Shown here: piece by piece, positions 19,729 through 27,268 of the stretch | Layout: each line of letters begins with the position of its first letter | Position numbering within the stretch: position 1 is the first letter of the stretch | NCBI GenBank assembly: GCA_019449655.1 | Contig: JAHQXD010000001.1 | Span: forward strand, 325,194 to 389,193 | Reading direction: 5' to 3' | DNA: 64,000 bases | From: Ferrigenium straubiae | Lineage (GTDB): Bacteria > Pseudomonadota > Gammaproteobacteria > Burkholderiales > Gallionellaceae | Notes under the pieces: generated by a model | What the model was told of the DNA's origin: nothing | The model's database searches: none | The model's input: the letters and a program-made list of their open reading frames with translations, nothing else | Made by a program: the position numbers and the translations under genes

Positions 19729-21582
19729 TCACTCCCTTGCGTGCCAGTGGCGGATGATGAGTTGCAGGCTCTGCGAACCATTGTATTCATTGACGCTCAG
19801 GCTGTATACGGCATGGATTTGTTCGGGCAACGGCTCGTTGTGCCCGAACAGTATCGCCTCGATTGTTTTTCCTTCCTTCTTCAGGTGCAACTTCAGATGT
19901 CTTTCGCCGACCACGCGCTGGTTTTGCACGGCGAAGTCGTCGTTGAACTGCGGGGCGGGGAAGCCCTGGCCCCATACCTGTTCGTCCAGTAGGCGCGCCA
20001 CGTCGAGGCTCATCTCGGCATGCTCCAGCGCACCGTCGGTCTCGATGCGTTGCGCGAGGTCGCTTTCATCGAGCAGTTCGGCGGCGACCTGCTCGAAGGC
20101 GGCGGCAAAATTTGCAAAATCTGTTTCGGCGATGCTCAGGCCCGCGGCGGCCGCATGCCCGCCAAATTTCCTGATGAGCGAAGGGTGGCGCTTGCTGACG
20201 AGATCGAGTGCATCGCGCAGATGCAGCCCTGCAATGGAGCGCCCCGAGCCTTTCAGTTCGCCATCATTGGCACGCGCGAAGGCGATCACGGGGCGGTGGA
20301 ACCGGTCCTTGAGGCGCGACGCGAGGATGCCGATCACGCCCTGATGCCAGGCTTCGTCGAACAGCGCGAGGCTGAAGTTGCCGCTGACATCGACTTGCTC
20401 CAGCGCCACCAGCGCGCTGTCCTGCATGTCGGCCTCGATGCTGCGCCGTTCGCGGTTGAGGGCGTCCAGCCTTGCGGCAATCTGCATCGCGGCGGCATCG
20501 TCATCGGCCAGCAGGCAGGCGATGCCCAGGCTCATGTCGTCCAGCCTTCCCGCCGCATTCAGGCGCGGCCCGACGGTGAAGCCCAGGTCTTGGCTGGAGA
20601 TTTTTTCTGCGCGCTTCCCGGCTACCTGCAACAGGGCGTTAATGCCGGCACAGGCGCGTCCGGCGCAGATGCGGCGCAGGCCTTGCTGCACGAGGATGTG
20701 ATTGTTCCGGTCCAGCTTCACTACGTCGGCGACGGTGCCCAGCGCGACCAGATCGAGCAACTCGAGGAGTTTCCGTCCCTGCTCCTCGGTTATCAGCCCT
20801 CTGGTTCGCAGCTCGGCACGCAACGCCAGCAGCACGTAGAACATCACGCCGACGCCCGCGAGGTGCTTGCTCGGGAAGGCGCAGCCGAGCTGGTTCGGAT
20901 TGACGATGCACGCCGCATCGGGCAGCGTATCGCCGGGCAGGTGGTGGTCGGTCACAAACACCTGCATTCCGAGGCGGTTGGCCTCGGCGACGCCCTCGAC
21001 GCTGGCGATGCCGTTGTCCACCGTGAGCAGGATGTCCGGGGGCAGTTGCAACACGTTACTGGTGGAACTGCTAGCCATTCGACTAGGCGAGCCAACTACG
21101 CTCGCCAAGTCGCTGGTTATGGCGCAGCCAGCCGATTGCGGGAGTAACTGCTTTGCCGTTTCTCCGCTATCGGATGGTTTGTCGGTGCCGTATCGAAGCG
21201 GCAGCTGCACAGCGAGGTGGACGATCTCGGGCGTCAGGCCATAGCCGTATTCGAAGCGGTTCGGCACGATGAAATCAACCTGCGCGCCGAAGCCGCGCAG
21301 GCCGCGCACCGCCACCGCGCAGGCGGTTGCGCCGTCGGCATCGTAGTCGGCGATGACCAGGATTTTCTTGTGTGCCGCAATGGCATCGGCCAGCAAGCGC
21401 GCCATTTCGCGCGCACCCTTCAGGCTGTCGAACGGCAGCAGGCCCGCAAGCGAGGTGTCCAGTTGTCCGCTATCCGCGATGCCGCGCGCTGCAAAAATCC
21501 TGGCCAGGGCCGGCGTATAGCCGCTGTCGAGCAGGCGCTGCAGGGCTGAGGGGGGGATGCTGCGCGGGGTGATTTTGGGCAT
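19729..21582 (-). CDS. recJ: single-stranded-DNA exonuclease RecJ with a repeat-derived insertion
   Basis: 617 residues, about 40 more than E. coli RecJ (577). Digests single-stranded DNA 5' to 3' in recombination and mismatch repair. DHH-family motifs are ADYDADG (78-84), VDNG (188-191), TDHHLPGD (211-218) and, in the DHHA1 domain, SGRSIAGLHLRDAL and GGHAAAAG. Between the first two motifs, residues of about 128-179 do not fit the family; the part at 157-177 is encoded by a dispersed palindromic repeat (21051-21144) also found in acuI. The frame stays open through it. The start at 21582 gives the family-like MPKITPRSIPPSALQRLL. Divergent from lysC. Confidence 0.95.
   Translation of the reverse strand: MPKITPRSIPPSALQRLLDSGYTPALARIFAARGIADSGQLDTSLAGLLPFDSLKGAREMARLLADAIAAHKKILVIADYDADGATACAVAVRGLRGFGAQVDFIVPNRFEYGYGLTPEIVHLAVQLPLRYGTDKPSDSGETAKQLLPQSAGCAITSDLASVVGSPSRMASSSTSNVLQLPPDILLTVDNGIASVEGVAEANRLGMQVFVTDHHLPGDTLPDAACIVNPNQLGCAFPSKHLAGVGVMFYVLLALRAELRTRGLITEEQGRKLLELLDLVALGTVADVVKLDRNNHILVQQGLRRICAGRACAGINALLQVAGKRAEKISSQDLGFTVGPRLNAAGRLDDMSLGIACLLADDDAAAMQIAARLDALNRERRSIEADMQDSALVALEQVDVSGNFSLALFDEAWHQGVIGILASRLKDRFHRPVIAFARANDGELKGSGRSIAGLHLRDALDLVSKRHPSLIRKFGGHAAAAGLSIAETDFANFAAAFEQVAAELLDESDLAQRIETDGALEHAEMSLDVARLLDEQVWGQGFPAPQFNDDFAVQNQRVVGERHLKLHLKKEGKTIEAILFGHNEPLPEQIHAVYSLSVNEYNGSQSLQLIIRHWHARE
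21051..21144 (-). repeat. palindromic element copy A, inside recJ
   Basis: 94 bp matching copy B (51891-51984) at 90 of 94 positions by eye. Core on the minus strand: outer arm CAGCGACTT, inner stem GGCGAGC-GTAGTTG-GCTCGCC, outer arm TAGTCGAATGGCTAG. In the recJ frame it encodes ITSDLASVVGSPSRMASSST plus flanks. Confidence 0.9.
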
Positions 21583-21705
21583 GGGGCTGCTGCGTGGAAT
21601 CCTGAAAAATTGGTGCGAGTGTAGCAAACTGGCCGTTTGCCGCCTCGTTTTTTTCGGGCAGGTGCGTTAGAATTGCGTCCATTTTTCAAGTCGGACATAA
21701 ATATC

Positions 21706-22941
21706 GTGGCATTGATAGTTCAGAAGTACGGCGGCACATCGGTCGGCAGCCCCGAGCGCATCAAAAACGTGGCGCGCCGCGTCGCGAAGTTCAAGGCGCA
21801 GGGGCATCAGGTCGTGGTGGTGGTCTCCGCGATGAGCGGCGAAACCAACCGTCTCGTTGCGCTGGCCCATGAAATCCAGAAACACCCTGATCCGCGCGAG
21901 CTGGATGTGGTTATTTCCACCGGCGAGCAGGTCACCATCGGCCTGCTGGCGATGGCGCTTAAGGACATCGGCCTGAAGGCGAAGAGCTACACTGGCGCAC
22001 AGGTCAGGATCCTCACCGACAGTGCTTTCACCAAGGCGCGCATCGTGAGTATCGACGAGCAGAACATCCGCGCCGATCTCGCCAACGACTGCGTGGTGGT
22101 CGTGGCCGGCTTTCAGGGTGAGGATGAGCACGGCAACATCACCACGCTGGGACGCGGCGGATCGGATACCACCGGCGTAGCGGTTGCCGCAGCGCTGCGC
22201 GCTGACGAATGCCAGATTTACACCGACGTAGACGGCGTTTACACCACCGACCCGCGTGTGGTGCCCGAGGCACGTCGCCTGAAGAGCATCACCTTCGAGG
22301 AGATGCTGGAGATGGCGAGCCTCGGCTCCAAGGTGCTGCAAATCCGCTCGGTGGAATTCGCCGGGAAATACAAGGTCAAGCTGCGCGTGCTGTCTTCGTT
22401 TCTGGATGAGCCGGGCGAAGGCACGCTGATTACTTTTGAGGAAGACGACAAAATGGAACAAGCCATCATCTCCGGAATCGCGTTCAACCGCGACGAAGCC
22501 AAGATCACCGTGTTGGGCGTGCCCGACAAGCCCGGCATCGCCTACCAGATTTTGGGGCCAGTCTCCGACGCCAATATCGACGTGGATATGATCATCCAGA
22601 ACGTCGGCGTGGACGGCACGACCGACTTCTCTTTCACCGTGCATCGCAACGAATTCGTCAAGGCGATGGACATCCTGAAAGGCAAGGTGCAACCGCACAT
22701 CGGCGCACGCGACGTGGTCGGCGACAACAAGGCCGCCAAGGTCTCGGTGGTTGGCGTCGGGATGCGTTCGCATGTCGGCATTGCCAGCAAAATGTTCCGT
22801 ACTTTGGCGGAAGAGGGCATCAACATCCAGATGATTTCCACCTCCGAAATCAAGATTTCCGTGGTCATCGACGAGAAGTATCTGGAGTTGGCCGTGCGCG
22901 TGCTGCACAAAGCCTTCGATCTCGATCAGGAAGATGCGTAA
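21706..22941 (+). CDS. lysC: aspartate kinase
   Basis: 411 residues from GTG at 21706 (VALIVQKYGGTSVGS...). First step of the aspartate family (lysine, threonine, methionine). Kinase domain with KYGGTSVG, then TLGRGGSDTTGVAVA, and two C-terminal ACT domains (ITVLGVPDKPGIAYQIL; VSVVGVGMRSHVGIASKMF) that bind amino-acid effectors for feedback control. The GTG start is preferred over upstream in-frame starts because it gives the canonical N-terminus; the Shine-Dalgarno is weak. Two tRNA genes follow. Confidence 0.96.
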   Translation: MALIVQKYGGTSVGSPERIKNVARRVAKFKAQGHQVVVVVSAMSGETNRLVALAHEIQKHPDPRELDVVISTGEQVTIGLLAMALKDIGLKAKSYTGAQVRILTDSAFTKARIVSIDEQNIRADLANDCVVVVAGFQGEDEHGNITTLGRGGSDTTGVAVAAALRADECQIYTDVDGVYTTDPRVVPEARRLKSITFEEMLEMASLGSKVLQIRSVEFAGKYKVKLRVLSSFLDEPGEGTLITFEEDDKMEQAIISGIAFNRDEAKITVLGVPDKPGIAYQILGPVSDANIDVDMIIQNVGVDGTTDFSFTVHRNEFVKAMDILKGKVQPHIGARDVVGDNKAAKVSVVGVGMRSHVGIASKMFRTLAEEGINIQMISTSEIKISVVIDEKYLELAVRVLHKAFDLDQEDA

Positions 22942-22996
22942 TACGCGCGTAATCGTTTGACCTTTCGGGTCGGATACATTACTATGCGCGGCCTTC

Positions 22997-23090
22997 GGAG
23001 AGGTGGCCGAGAGGTCGAAGGCACGCCCCTGCTAAGGGCGCATACGAGCTTAAACTTGTATCGAGGGTTCGAATCCCTCCCTCTCCGCCA
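22997..23090 (+). tRNA. tRNA-Ser(GCT)
   Basis: GGAGAGG acceptor 5' strand pairs with CCTCTCC; long variable arm; anticodon GCT at 23031-23033; T-arm GGTTCGAATCC; CCA encoded. Class II tRNA decoding AGC/AGU. Confidence 0.96.
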
Positions 23091-23105
23091 GGCAACTAGC
23101 ATTAC

Positions 23106-23182
23106 GCGCCCGTAGCTCAGCTGGATAGAGTACTTGGCTACGAACCAAGGGGTCAGGAGTTCGAATCTCTTCGGGCGCGCCA
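23106..23182 (+). tRNA. tRNA-Arg(ACG)
   Basis: GCGCCCG pairs with CGGGCGC; anticodon ACG at 23140-23142; T-arm GGAGTTCGAATCTC; CCA encoded. The 3' 47 bases are repeated at 26217-26263, so this gene has served as an integration site. Confidence 0.96.
23136..23182 (+). repeat. att-like direct repeat, left copy (3' end of tRNA-Arg)
   Basis: 47 bp from GGCTACGAACC through the tRNA 3' CCA, identical to 26217-26263. This is the layout left when a mobile element integrates into a tRNA 3' end and regenerates the gene. Confidence 0.88.
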
Positions 23183-23347
23183 TAAAATCAATGGGTTAGG
23201 TCAGAAATGGCTTAGCCCGTTTTTCTTTCTGCACGACTTTTGCACGATTTCGCACCTATAAACACTCATCGGCACTAACTCTATCCTCACATGTTTTCAA
23301 TGTGTTGAATCCGTGGCCCAAAATATTCCCAGTATAGATTTGGTGCT

Positions 23348-23385
23348 CAACCAAGGGGTCAGGAGTTCAATCCTTTCTGAGTTCG
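23348..23385 (+). repeat. degenerate tRNA-Arg 3' fragment
   Basis: TCAACCAAGGGGTCAGGAGT followed by TCAATC resembles the anticodon-to-T-arm part of the tRNA-Arg gene at 23106 but breaks down afterwards. Probably a remnant of an older att site or of a previous integration. Confidence 0.6.
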
Positions 23386-23454
23386 TAAGCGCCAATTTCT
23401 CCCCACCTTAGAGGGTTGAAGGAATGGCGGATATCTACAATTTAATTAGGTGTG

Positions 23455-23498
23455 GTAGTCGCGACCTGATCTGGCAGGCGATGTCCGATAGTCGGCCA
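23455..23498 (+). repeat. inverted repeat, left arm, of the island cargo
   Basis: GTAGTCGCGACCTGATCTGG then CAGG and CGATGTCCGATAGTCGGCCA. The last 20 bases match the reverse complement of the right arm (25990-26035) exactly; the rest matches with a few changes and a 2-base gap. Confidence 0.78.
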
Positions 23499-23669
23499 AA
23501 GCGGTCTGCCGGGGATGAGTCGAACACGTCCGGTTTACACAAAACTTCGGACCCGCCCGGGCTTGATGTAGCAGCTAACCCATACGGATTCGACAACGAA
23601 ATGCTTAACGACTCGACAAGTCTCCTTCATGATCACGATGACTGGCATAGATCGTCGTTCGACGATTGA

Positions 23670-24335
23670 TCACCATTTGCCGACGAGTTCCAGTTTTTCC
23701 AGCTTCATCACCCTCTGTGTTCCGTCGTTACTTGCCAGGCCAAGCTCAGAAAGAATTGCCTTTGGGGTCGGCTTGAACCACTGTCGGCAGACATCTGCCA
23801 GGTCACCATTTTCAGCTCGGCTCATGAACAACTTGATCAACTCATTGGTCAGTGCCGGATTCACTTGCAGATAGAAGTCGCCTTCTCGTACCAGTTCGAA
23901 TGGGGAATTGGCCATTTCTGATTTGGGCCTCTGGAACATTTTCCGTGGCAGGCGCAGTTTCGAGTCCGGGATTTTCTTCAGAAGGTTCTCCCGGAAGATC
24001 GGTGCCATGAGGTCAATCACAACGCCATTGCATTCGATCCAAGCATGAAAGGCTTCGTTGTGGCTGGCGACTTCTCCCTTTTCGAAAGTCTCCATGTCCG
24101 TAAAAGCCATCACAAAGTCAGTTGCATCATCGACATGGAAGAAGGCAGAACCGCAGACGGGTTGAGTTTTAAGCCCGAATGCCTTGTCGAGGATATAGCT
24201 ACCAACCATCGTGAAAAACACGCACCCGTTGGCGGTATGAGCATCCACGCTGTTTAGGACGGTAACCAGAATACGGTTCAGCCGTCCGTAGTCGGCAAAG
24301 GAGAGCGGGAGTGGTGTTGATTTAGTTTTTTTCAT
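23670..24335 (-). CDS. DUF2026-like protein, predicted papain/transglutaminase-like fold
   Basis: 221 residues. The pattern ANGCVFFTMVGSYIL (Cys38), AFHAWIECNGVVIDLMAP (His97, Asp108), LPRKMFQRP and a C-terminal DVCRQWFKPTPKA matches my recollection of the DUF2026 family. The order Cys-His-Asp, with His in FHAW and Asp in VIDLM, is that of transglutaminase-like or NlpC/P60-like hydrolases, so an enzymatic role is possible but untested. It is the last of three minus-strand genes in the island, 36 bases after the GIY-YIG-like gene. Confidence 0.65.
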   Translation of the reverse strand: MKKTKSTPLPLSFADYGRLNRILVTVLNSVDAHTANGCVFFTMVGSYILDKAFGLKTQPVCGSAFFHVDDATDFVMAFTDMETFEKGEVASHNEAFHAWIECNGVVIDLMAPIFRENLLKKIPDSKLRLPRKMFQRPKSEMANSPFELVREGDFYLQVNPALTNELIKLFMSRAENGDLADVCRQWFKPTPKAILSELGLASNDGTQRVMKLEKLELVGKW

Positions 24336-24371
24336 TGCTAAGCCAATTCTGAGGTTCAGTAGCTATTCAGG

Positions 24372-24890
24372 TCATTCAGCGCAAAGCAGCGGCCAGCCGT
24401 TGGCAGATCGCCACATCTGCTCACCCAGCTTCAAAATGGTGGCCGTGTCGTCGCAATGTTCGAAGTGGGCATCGAGGCGCAGGAAGCTGAAAGTCCAGTT
24501 GTAGTCGGCCAGCGCAGGATAGCGATAGAGAGCTAGGCCACCTGTGCCGGGATCACCAAACGTGTGTTCCCTGGCACGGTTTCTCAGGCTTGATGCCATC
24601 CCGGAATAGACAATCGTCGTATTCCAGAACCGCGCCAGATCGTCTGTGTGTCGGCCAGCTCGCACCGCAAGATTGTAATTCTTGACCGAAGCCTTCTTCT
24701 TGTTTTGCTTCTGGATGTAGGTGGTATCCCAAAGCGTCTGGGCAGCCAGCACGGACACCGGAGCGTTCGTCGTCACGAAATACCAGCCAGGCACATCCTT
24801 GATGCCCGCATCGGTGTGCCAACTCTTATTTTCAAAATCGATCTTGGCCGTTTGATATGGTCCGGTCACAAATGCGCGAAATGCTTCCAC
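24372..24890 (-). CDS. GIY-YIG-like nuclease domain protein
   Basis: 172 residues. GWYFVTT (35-41) followed about 55 residues later by VYSGMASSLRNRAREH (94-109) corresponds to the two halves of a GIY-YIG motif (GWY...VYSG) with the catalytic Arg (SLRNRAREH). A later Glu157 in LGEQMWRSANGWPLL fits the metal-binding Glu of the fold. The spacing between GIY and YIG is longer than in UvrC-type domains. Cargo gene of the tRNA-Arg island, upstream of the DUF2026-like gene. Role unknown; nuclease activity is inferred from the motif. Confidence 0.6.
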   Translation of the reverse strand: MEAFRAFVTGPYQTAKIDFENKSWHTDAGIKDVPGWYFVTTNAPVSVLAAQTLWDTTYIQKQNKKKASVKNYNLAVRAGRHTDDLARFWNTTIVYSGMASSLRNRAREHTFGDPGTGGLALYRYPALADYNWTFSFLRLDAHFEHCDDTATILKLGEQMWRSANGWPLLCAE

Positions 24891-25063
24891 TCTTAATCCC
24901 CATCACAAGCAGAACAGCAGATATTGGCTTAGCAGAAAGGCTGCTTCGTCCATCCACATTGAATAGCCGTCGATTGTAAGTGGGGATTACGTGAGTTGAA
25001 CAGCCAAAAAACAAGCCCCAAGAAGGGGCCTGTCAAAAAAGAAATCACTCAGAACTTATCTGG

Positions 25064-25648
25064 TCAGCCGTCTTTTTGGACGTTTTCGATAAAACTCTCC
25101 ATGTCGTCCAATTCTTCCTGGCTGTAATCGAATTCACCCTCGTGCTCTTTGCAAAGCCCTTTGTCGTCCAAGTCCTCCAAGCGGAAGAGCTTGTCATCAC
25201 CACAGCAGCGGCAACGTCCGTACTGGTATTCGTCCCTTGCGCAACTTGGGCAAACCCATTCCGAATCATCACCAGGTTCAACAAGGCCAAGCGGTTCGCT
25301 ATGAGAGCTGTGGGTGCCGCATTCGATGCATGCAGGCGTCAGACCATCTTGGATGATGCCGGCGATCAACGGAGCCTGTTCGGGTTGAACCGGTGCCCCA
25401 TTCATGTGCCCGATAACTTCCTTGATCTTCTCAACGTCTCCGGCTTCACTGCTAAGCCTCTGGTCGTGAAAATATGGACCCTTGGGGTCATCCTGCATCG
25501 CCTTGCGCGTGTTGTAGCCGAATGCTGCGGCTACGAGCATGTGAGCGTGACCAGATTTGATTTCTGAGCTTGCGCCAAGGCGCTTGCTTTCTTCGCGCAG
25601 ATGGTCTGCCGCTTGTTTAGTGTAATCGATGTCGATTTTGTGGCGCAT
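25064..25648 (-). CDS. Cys-rich protein of the island, probably zinc-binding
   Basis: 194 residues from ATG at 25648, which has AGAGG seven bases upstream; an upstream in-frame ATG (25963) has no such site and adds a low-complexity stretch. The N-terminal helix-rich part (TKQAADHLREESKRLG..HAHMLVAAAFGYNTRKAM) resembles the small N-terminal domain found on some plasmid and phage proteins annotated as glyoxalase-related. Residues 107-149 contain CIEC, CPSC and CRCC, enough for two zinc sites. The tail is very acidic. First gene of the three-gene cargo; function not recognised. Confidence 0.6.
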   Translation of the reverse strand: MRHKIDIDYTKQAADHLREESKRLGASSEIKSGHAHMLVAAAFGYNTRKAMQDDPKGPYFHDQRLSSEAGDVEKIKEVIGHMNGAPVQPEQAPLIAGIIQDGLTPACIECGTHSSHSEPLGLVEPGDDSEWVCPSCARDEYQYGRCRCCGDDKLFRLEDLDDKGLCKEHEGEFDYSQEELDDMESFIENVQKDG

Positions 25649-25989
25649 AAAAAGCCTCTTCAAGTCGTAGGTGTGCGTGCCGTCTGAGCGTTTAACCGGC
25701 CAAATGCACATGACTGAAAAAGATCTGTACTGGCCAACGTAAAACAAATGATTCGATGCTGTTTTGGGGGCACTCGTATCGATGGTGCCACTCAGCATCC
25801 TGCGTTTTGGGTCGCTCATAACCGAGGCCGCAGATGGCCCAGTCCGCCGAAACGGAACATGTTGAATAGCGTAGCACGAATGTTTTACGTCGGCAAACAG
25901 TGAATCGCCCCGGGTTTTGTAGAGACTGCGCAGGCAGCTTTGTGCGCTACTGCAGCCGTTCAAGCGGGGGAGGGTTGAACGGCAAGTAA

Positions 25990-26035
25990 TGGCCGACTAT
26001 CGGACATCGAGCCTGCTAGGTCAGATCGCGACTAC
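25990..26035 (-). repeat. inverted repeat, right arm, of the island cargo
   Basis: Reverse complement begins GTAGTCGCGATCTGACCTAG, then CAGGCT, then CGATGTCCGATAGTCGGCCA; pairs with the left arm at 23455-23498. Together they bracket the three cargo genes. Confidence 0.78.
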
Positions 26036-26216
26036 TACAAATTTAGGCAGCACTACCAAGTGCTTCAGCCCATACAACTTTGTGTTGGATTAATCGACTG
26101 CCGGCTACTTAAGTGTTGCACGACTTTTACCGCACTCATAGACATTTATAGGCGCTTAAAGAAGTGGTAGCATGAACAACTATTTGATTAAATTAGCCAT
26201 GCCGCCTGATGTCACA

Positions 26217-26263
26217 GGCTACGAACCAAGGGGTCAGGAGTTCGAATCTCTTCGGGCGCGCCA
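26217..26263 (+). repeat. att-like direct repeat, right copy
   Basis: Exact 47-bp copy of the 3' end of the tRNA-Arg gene including CCA, without a 5' tRNA half. Marks the right boundary of a 3.08-kb integrated segment. Confidence 0.88.
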
Positions 26264-26270
26264 AATTAAC

Positions 26271-26304
26271 AAATCGCCTAGCGTTGACTCGCTAGGCGAT
26301 TTTT
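26271..26304. terminator. Rho-independent terminator
   Basis: AAATCGCCTAGCG-TTGACT-CGCTAGGCGATTTTT. Strong stem with a T run on the plus strand; it lies at the 3' end of the minus-strand lexA-umuD region and may work in both directions. Confidence 0.8.
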
Positions 26305-26330
26305 CTTTTCAGCGACTGGATTGTTGCCGC

Positions 26331-26681
26331 TTACCAGAACAGCCTGCCCTGCATTGGCTCTTTCCCGTTTCTAACCAATTCATCCAGCAGGGATCGGGCG
26401 GTTTCGGTAGCGCCGTGCTTTTGGCCCATGTTCAGCAGATGGGCTAATGCCTTCTCGTAAGGATATTCCGCGTCCATCCACTCGTCGGTGAGTTGCTGCG
26501 GCGTGTACTTCCTGACCTTCAGCGTTCCGGAATTGACGCAGATGAGGTGGAAGGAGGAGGGCATCTTCTTCGCCACGATGGCGACATGCCGCTGGCGATC
26601 CATCAGTACCTGTCCGCATACTACGTTCGGTTCGGCCTTGATGAAATCATGGGTTCGGTAATCGGTGATGTCCTTTGCCAT
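26331..26681 (-). CDS. hypothetical protein downstream of umuD
   Basis: 116 residues, soluble. Begins MAKDITDYRTHDFIKAEPNVVCGQ and ends EPMQGRLFW. I do not recognise the family. It lies 104 bases after the umuD-like gene on the same strand, in the position where umuC would normally follow, and a terminator comes next. It may be part of the SOS transcript, but the gap leaves room for its own promoter. Confidence 0.55.
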   Translation of the reverse strand: MAKDITDYRTHDFIKAEPNVVCGQVLMDRQRHVAIVAKKMPSSFHLICVNSGTLKVRKYTPQQLTDEWMDAEYPYEKALAHLLNMGQKHGATETARSLLDELVRNGKEPMQGRLFW

Positions 26682-26785
26682 TTTTATAAGTTTATAAAGC
26701 CTTGAACAGCCTTGTTATCGGCAGGCTGCGGTGTTTCTTGAGTTTTTTCGTGCTGCGAAGTTGCAGCGCGATGGCGCTGCATGGC

Positions 26786-27262
26786 CTACGAATTGTGCCT
26801 ATGCACGTTCCAGGTCACCACGCCCCAGACGGCGAAATCCTGCCCCGGTCCGATCATCATGTCGGGGTAGTCCGGGTGTGCCGCGCGCAGCATCTTGCCT
26901 TCCGGCGTGTGCAGCAACTGCTTCACGGTGAATTCGCCGTCCACCACTGCGATCACTACGCAGCCGTGGGCGGCGAGCACGGAGCGGTCCACCACCAGCA
27001 GGTCACCGTCGAAGATGCCGAGGCCGCGCATCGAATCGCCGCCGACCCGCATGAAGAAGGTCGATTCCTTGTGCTCCACGAGATGCTCGTCGAGGCTCAG
27101 GTGCTGCTTCACTTGGTCGTCGGCGGGCGAGGGGATGCCCGCCGGAACCGCCTTGCGCAGCAGGGCGTGATGCCGGTGGAAAAGCTCCCGGTTCGGGTGT
27201 GTCAGGGAGAGCAGGGCGGAAGGCGGGGTGCGGCGGCCAAGGCCGGGTAGGGTCTGTTGCAT
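26786..27262 (-). CDS. umuD: UmuD-like S24 peptidase
   Basis: 158 residues. S24 self-cleaving protease fold: Ser77 in GGDSMRGLGIFDGD and Lys114 in GEFTVKQLL form the catalytic dyad, and an Ala-Gly pair at 41-42 (AVPAGIPSPAD) is the likely RecA-stimulated cleavage site. UmuD' normally partners UmuC in translesion polymerase V. The gene starts 6 bases after the lexA stop, so both are co-transcribed under the LexA operators, but no umuC follows. Confidence 0.88.
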   Translation of the reverse strand: MQQTLPGLGRRTPPSALLSLTHPNRELFHRHHALLRKAVPAGIPSPADDQVKQHLSLDEHLVEHKESTFFMRVGGDSMRGLGIFDGDLLVVDRSVLAAHGCVVIAVVDGEFTVKQLLHTPEGKMLRAAHPDYPDMMIGPGQDFAVWGVVTWNVHRHNS

Positions 27263-27268
27263 GATTAT

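Larger units (their letters stand above)
23183..23669. other. 487-base gene-poor left end of the tRNA-Arg island
   Basis: AT-richer than the flanks. It starts with GCACGACTTTTGCACGA, partly repeated near the right end (TGCACGACTTTTACCGCA at about 26118). It holds a tRNA-like fragment and the left inverted repeat. An 81-codon plus-strand frame (23424-23669) starts here but overlaps the inverted repeat and has no recognisable family, so I do not call it. Confidence 0.5.
25649..26330. other. gene-free right end of the tRNA-Arg island
   Basis: No gene supported. It contains the right inverted repeat (25990-26035), the right att repeat (26217-26263) and a terminator. A minus-strand frame extending the cargo gene upstream to 25963 is judged non-coding. 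Confidence 0.5.

Noticed and set aside
23348-23385. A third tRNA gene in the island
   Set aside because: Only the anticodon-to-T-arm part resembles tRNA-Arg; there is no acceptor stem or D-arm.
23424-23669. 81-codon plus-strand frame at the left of the island
   Set aside because: It overlaps the left inverted repeat, has no family features, and its possible ribosome-binding site is weak; not strong enough to call.
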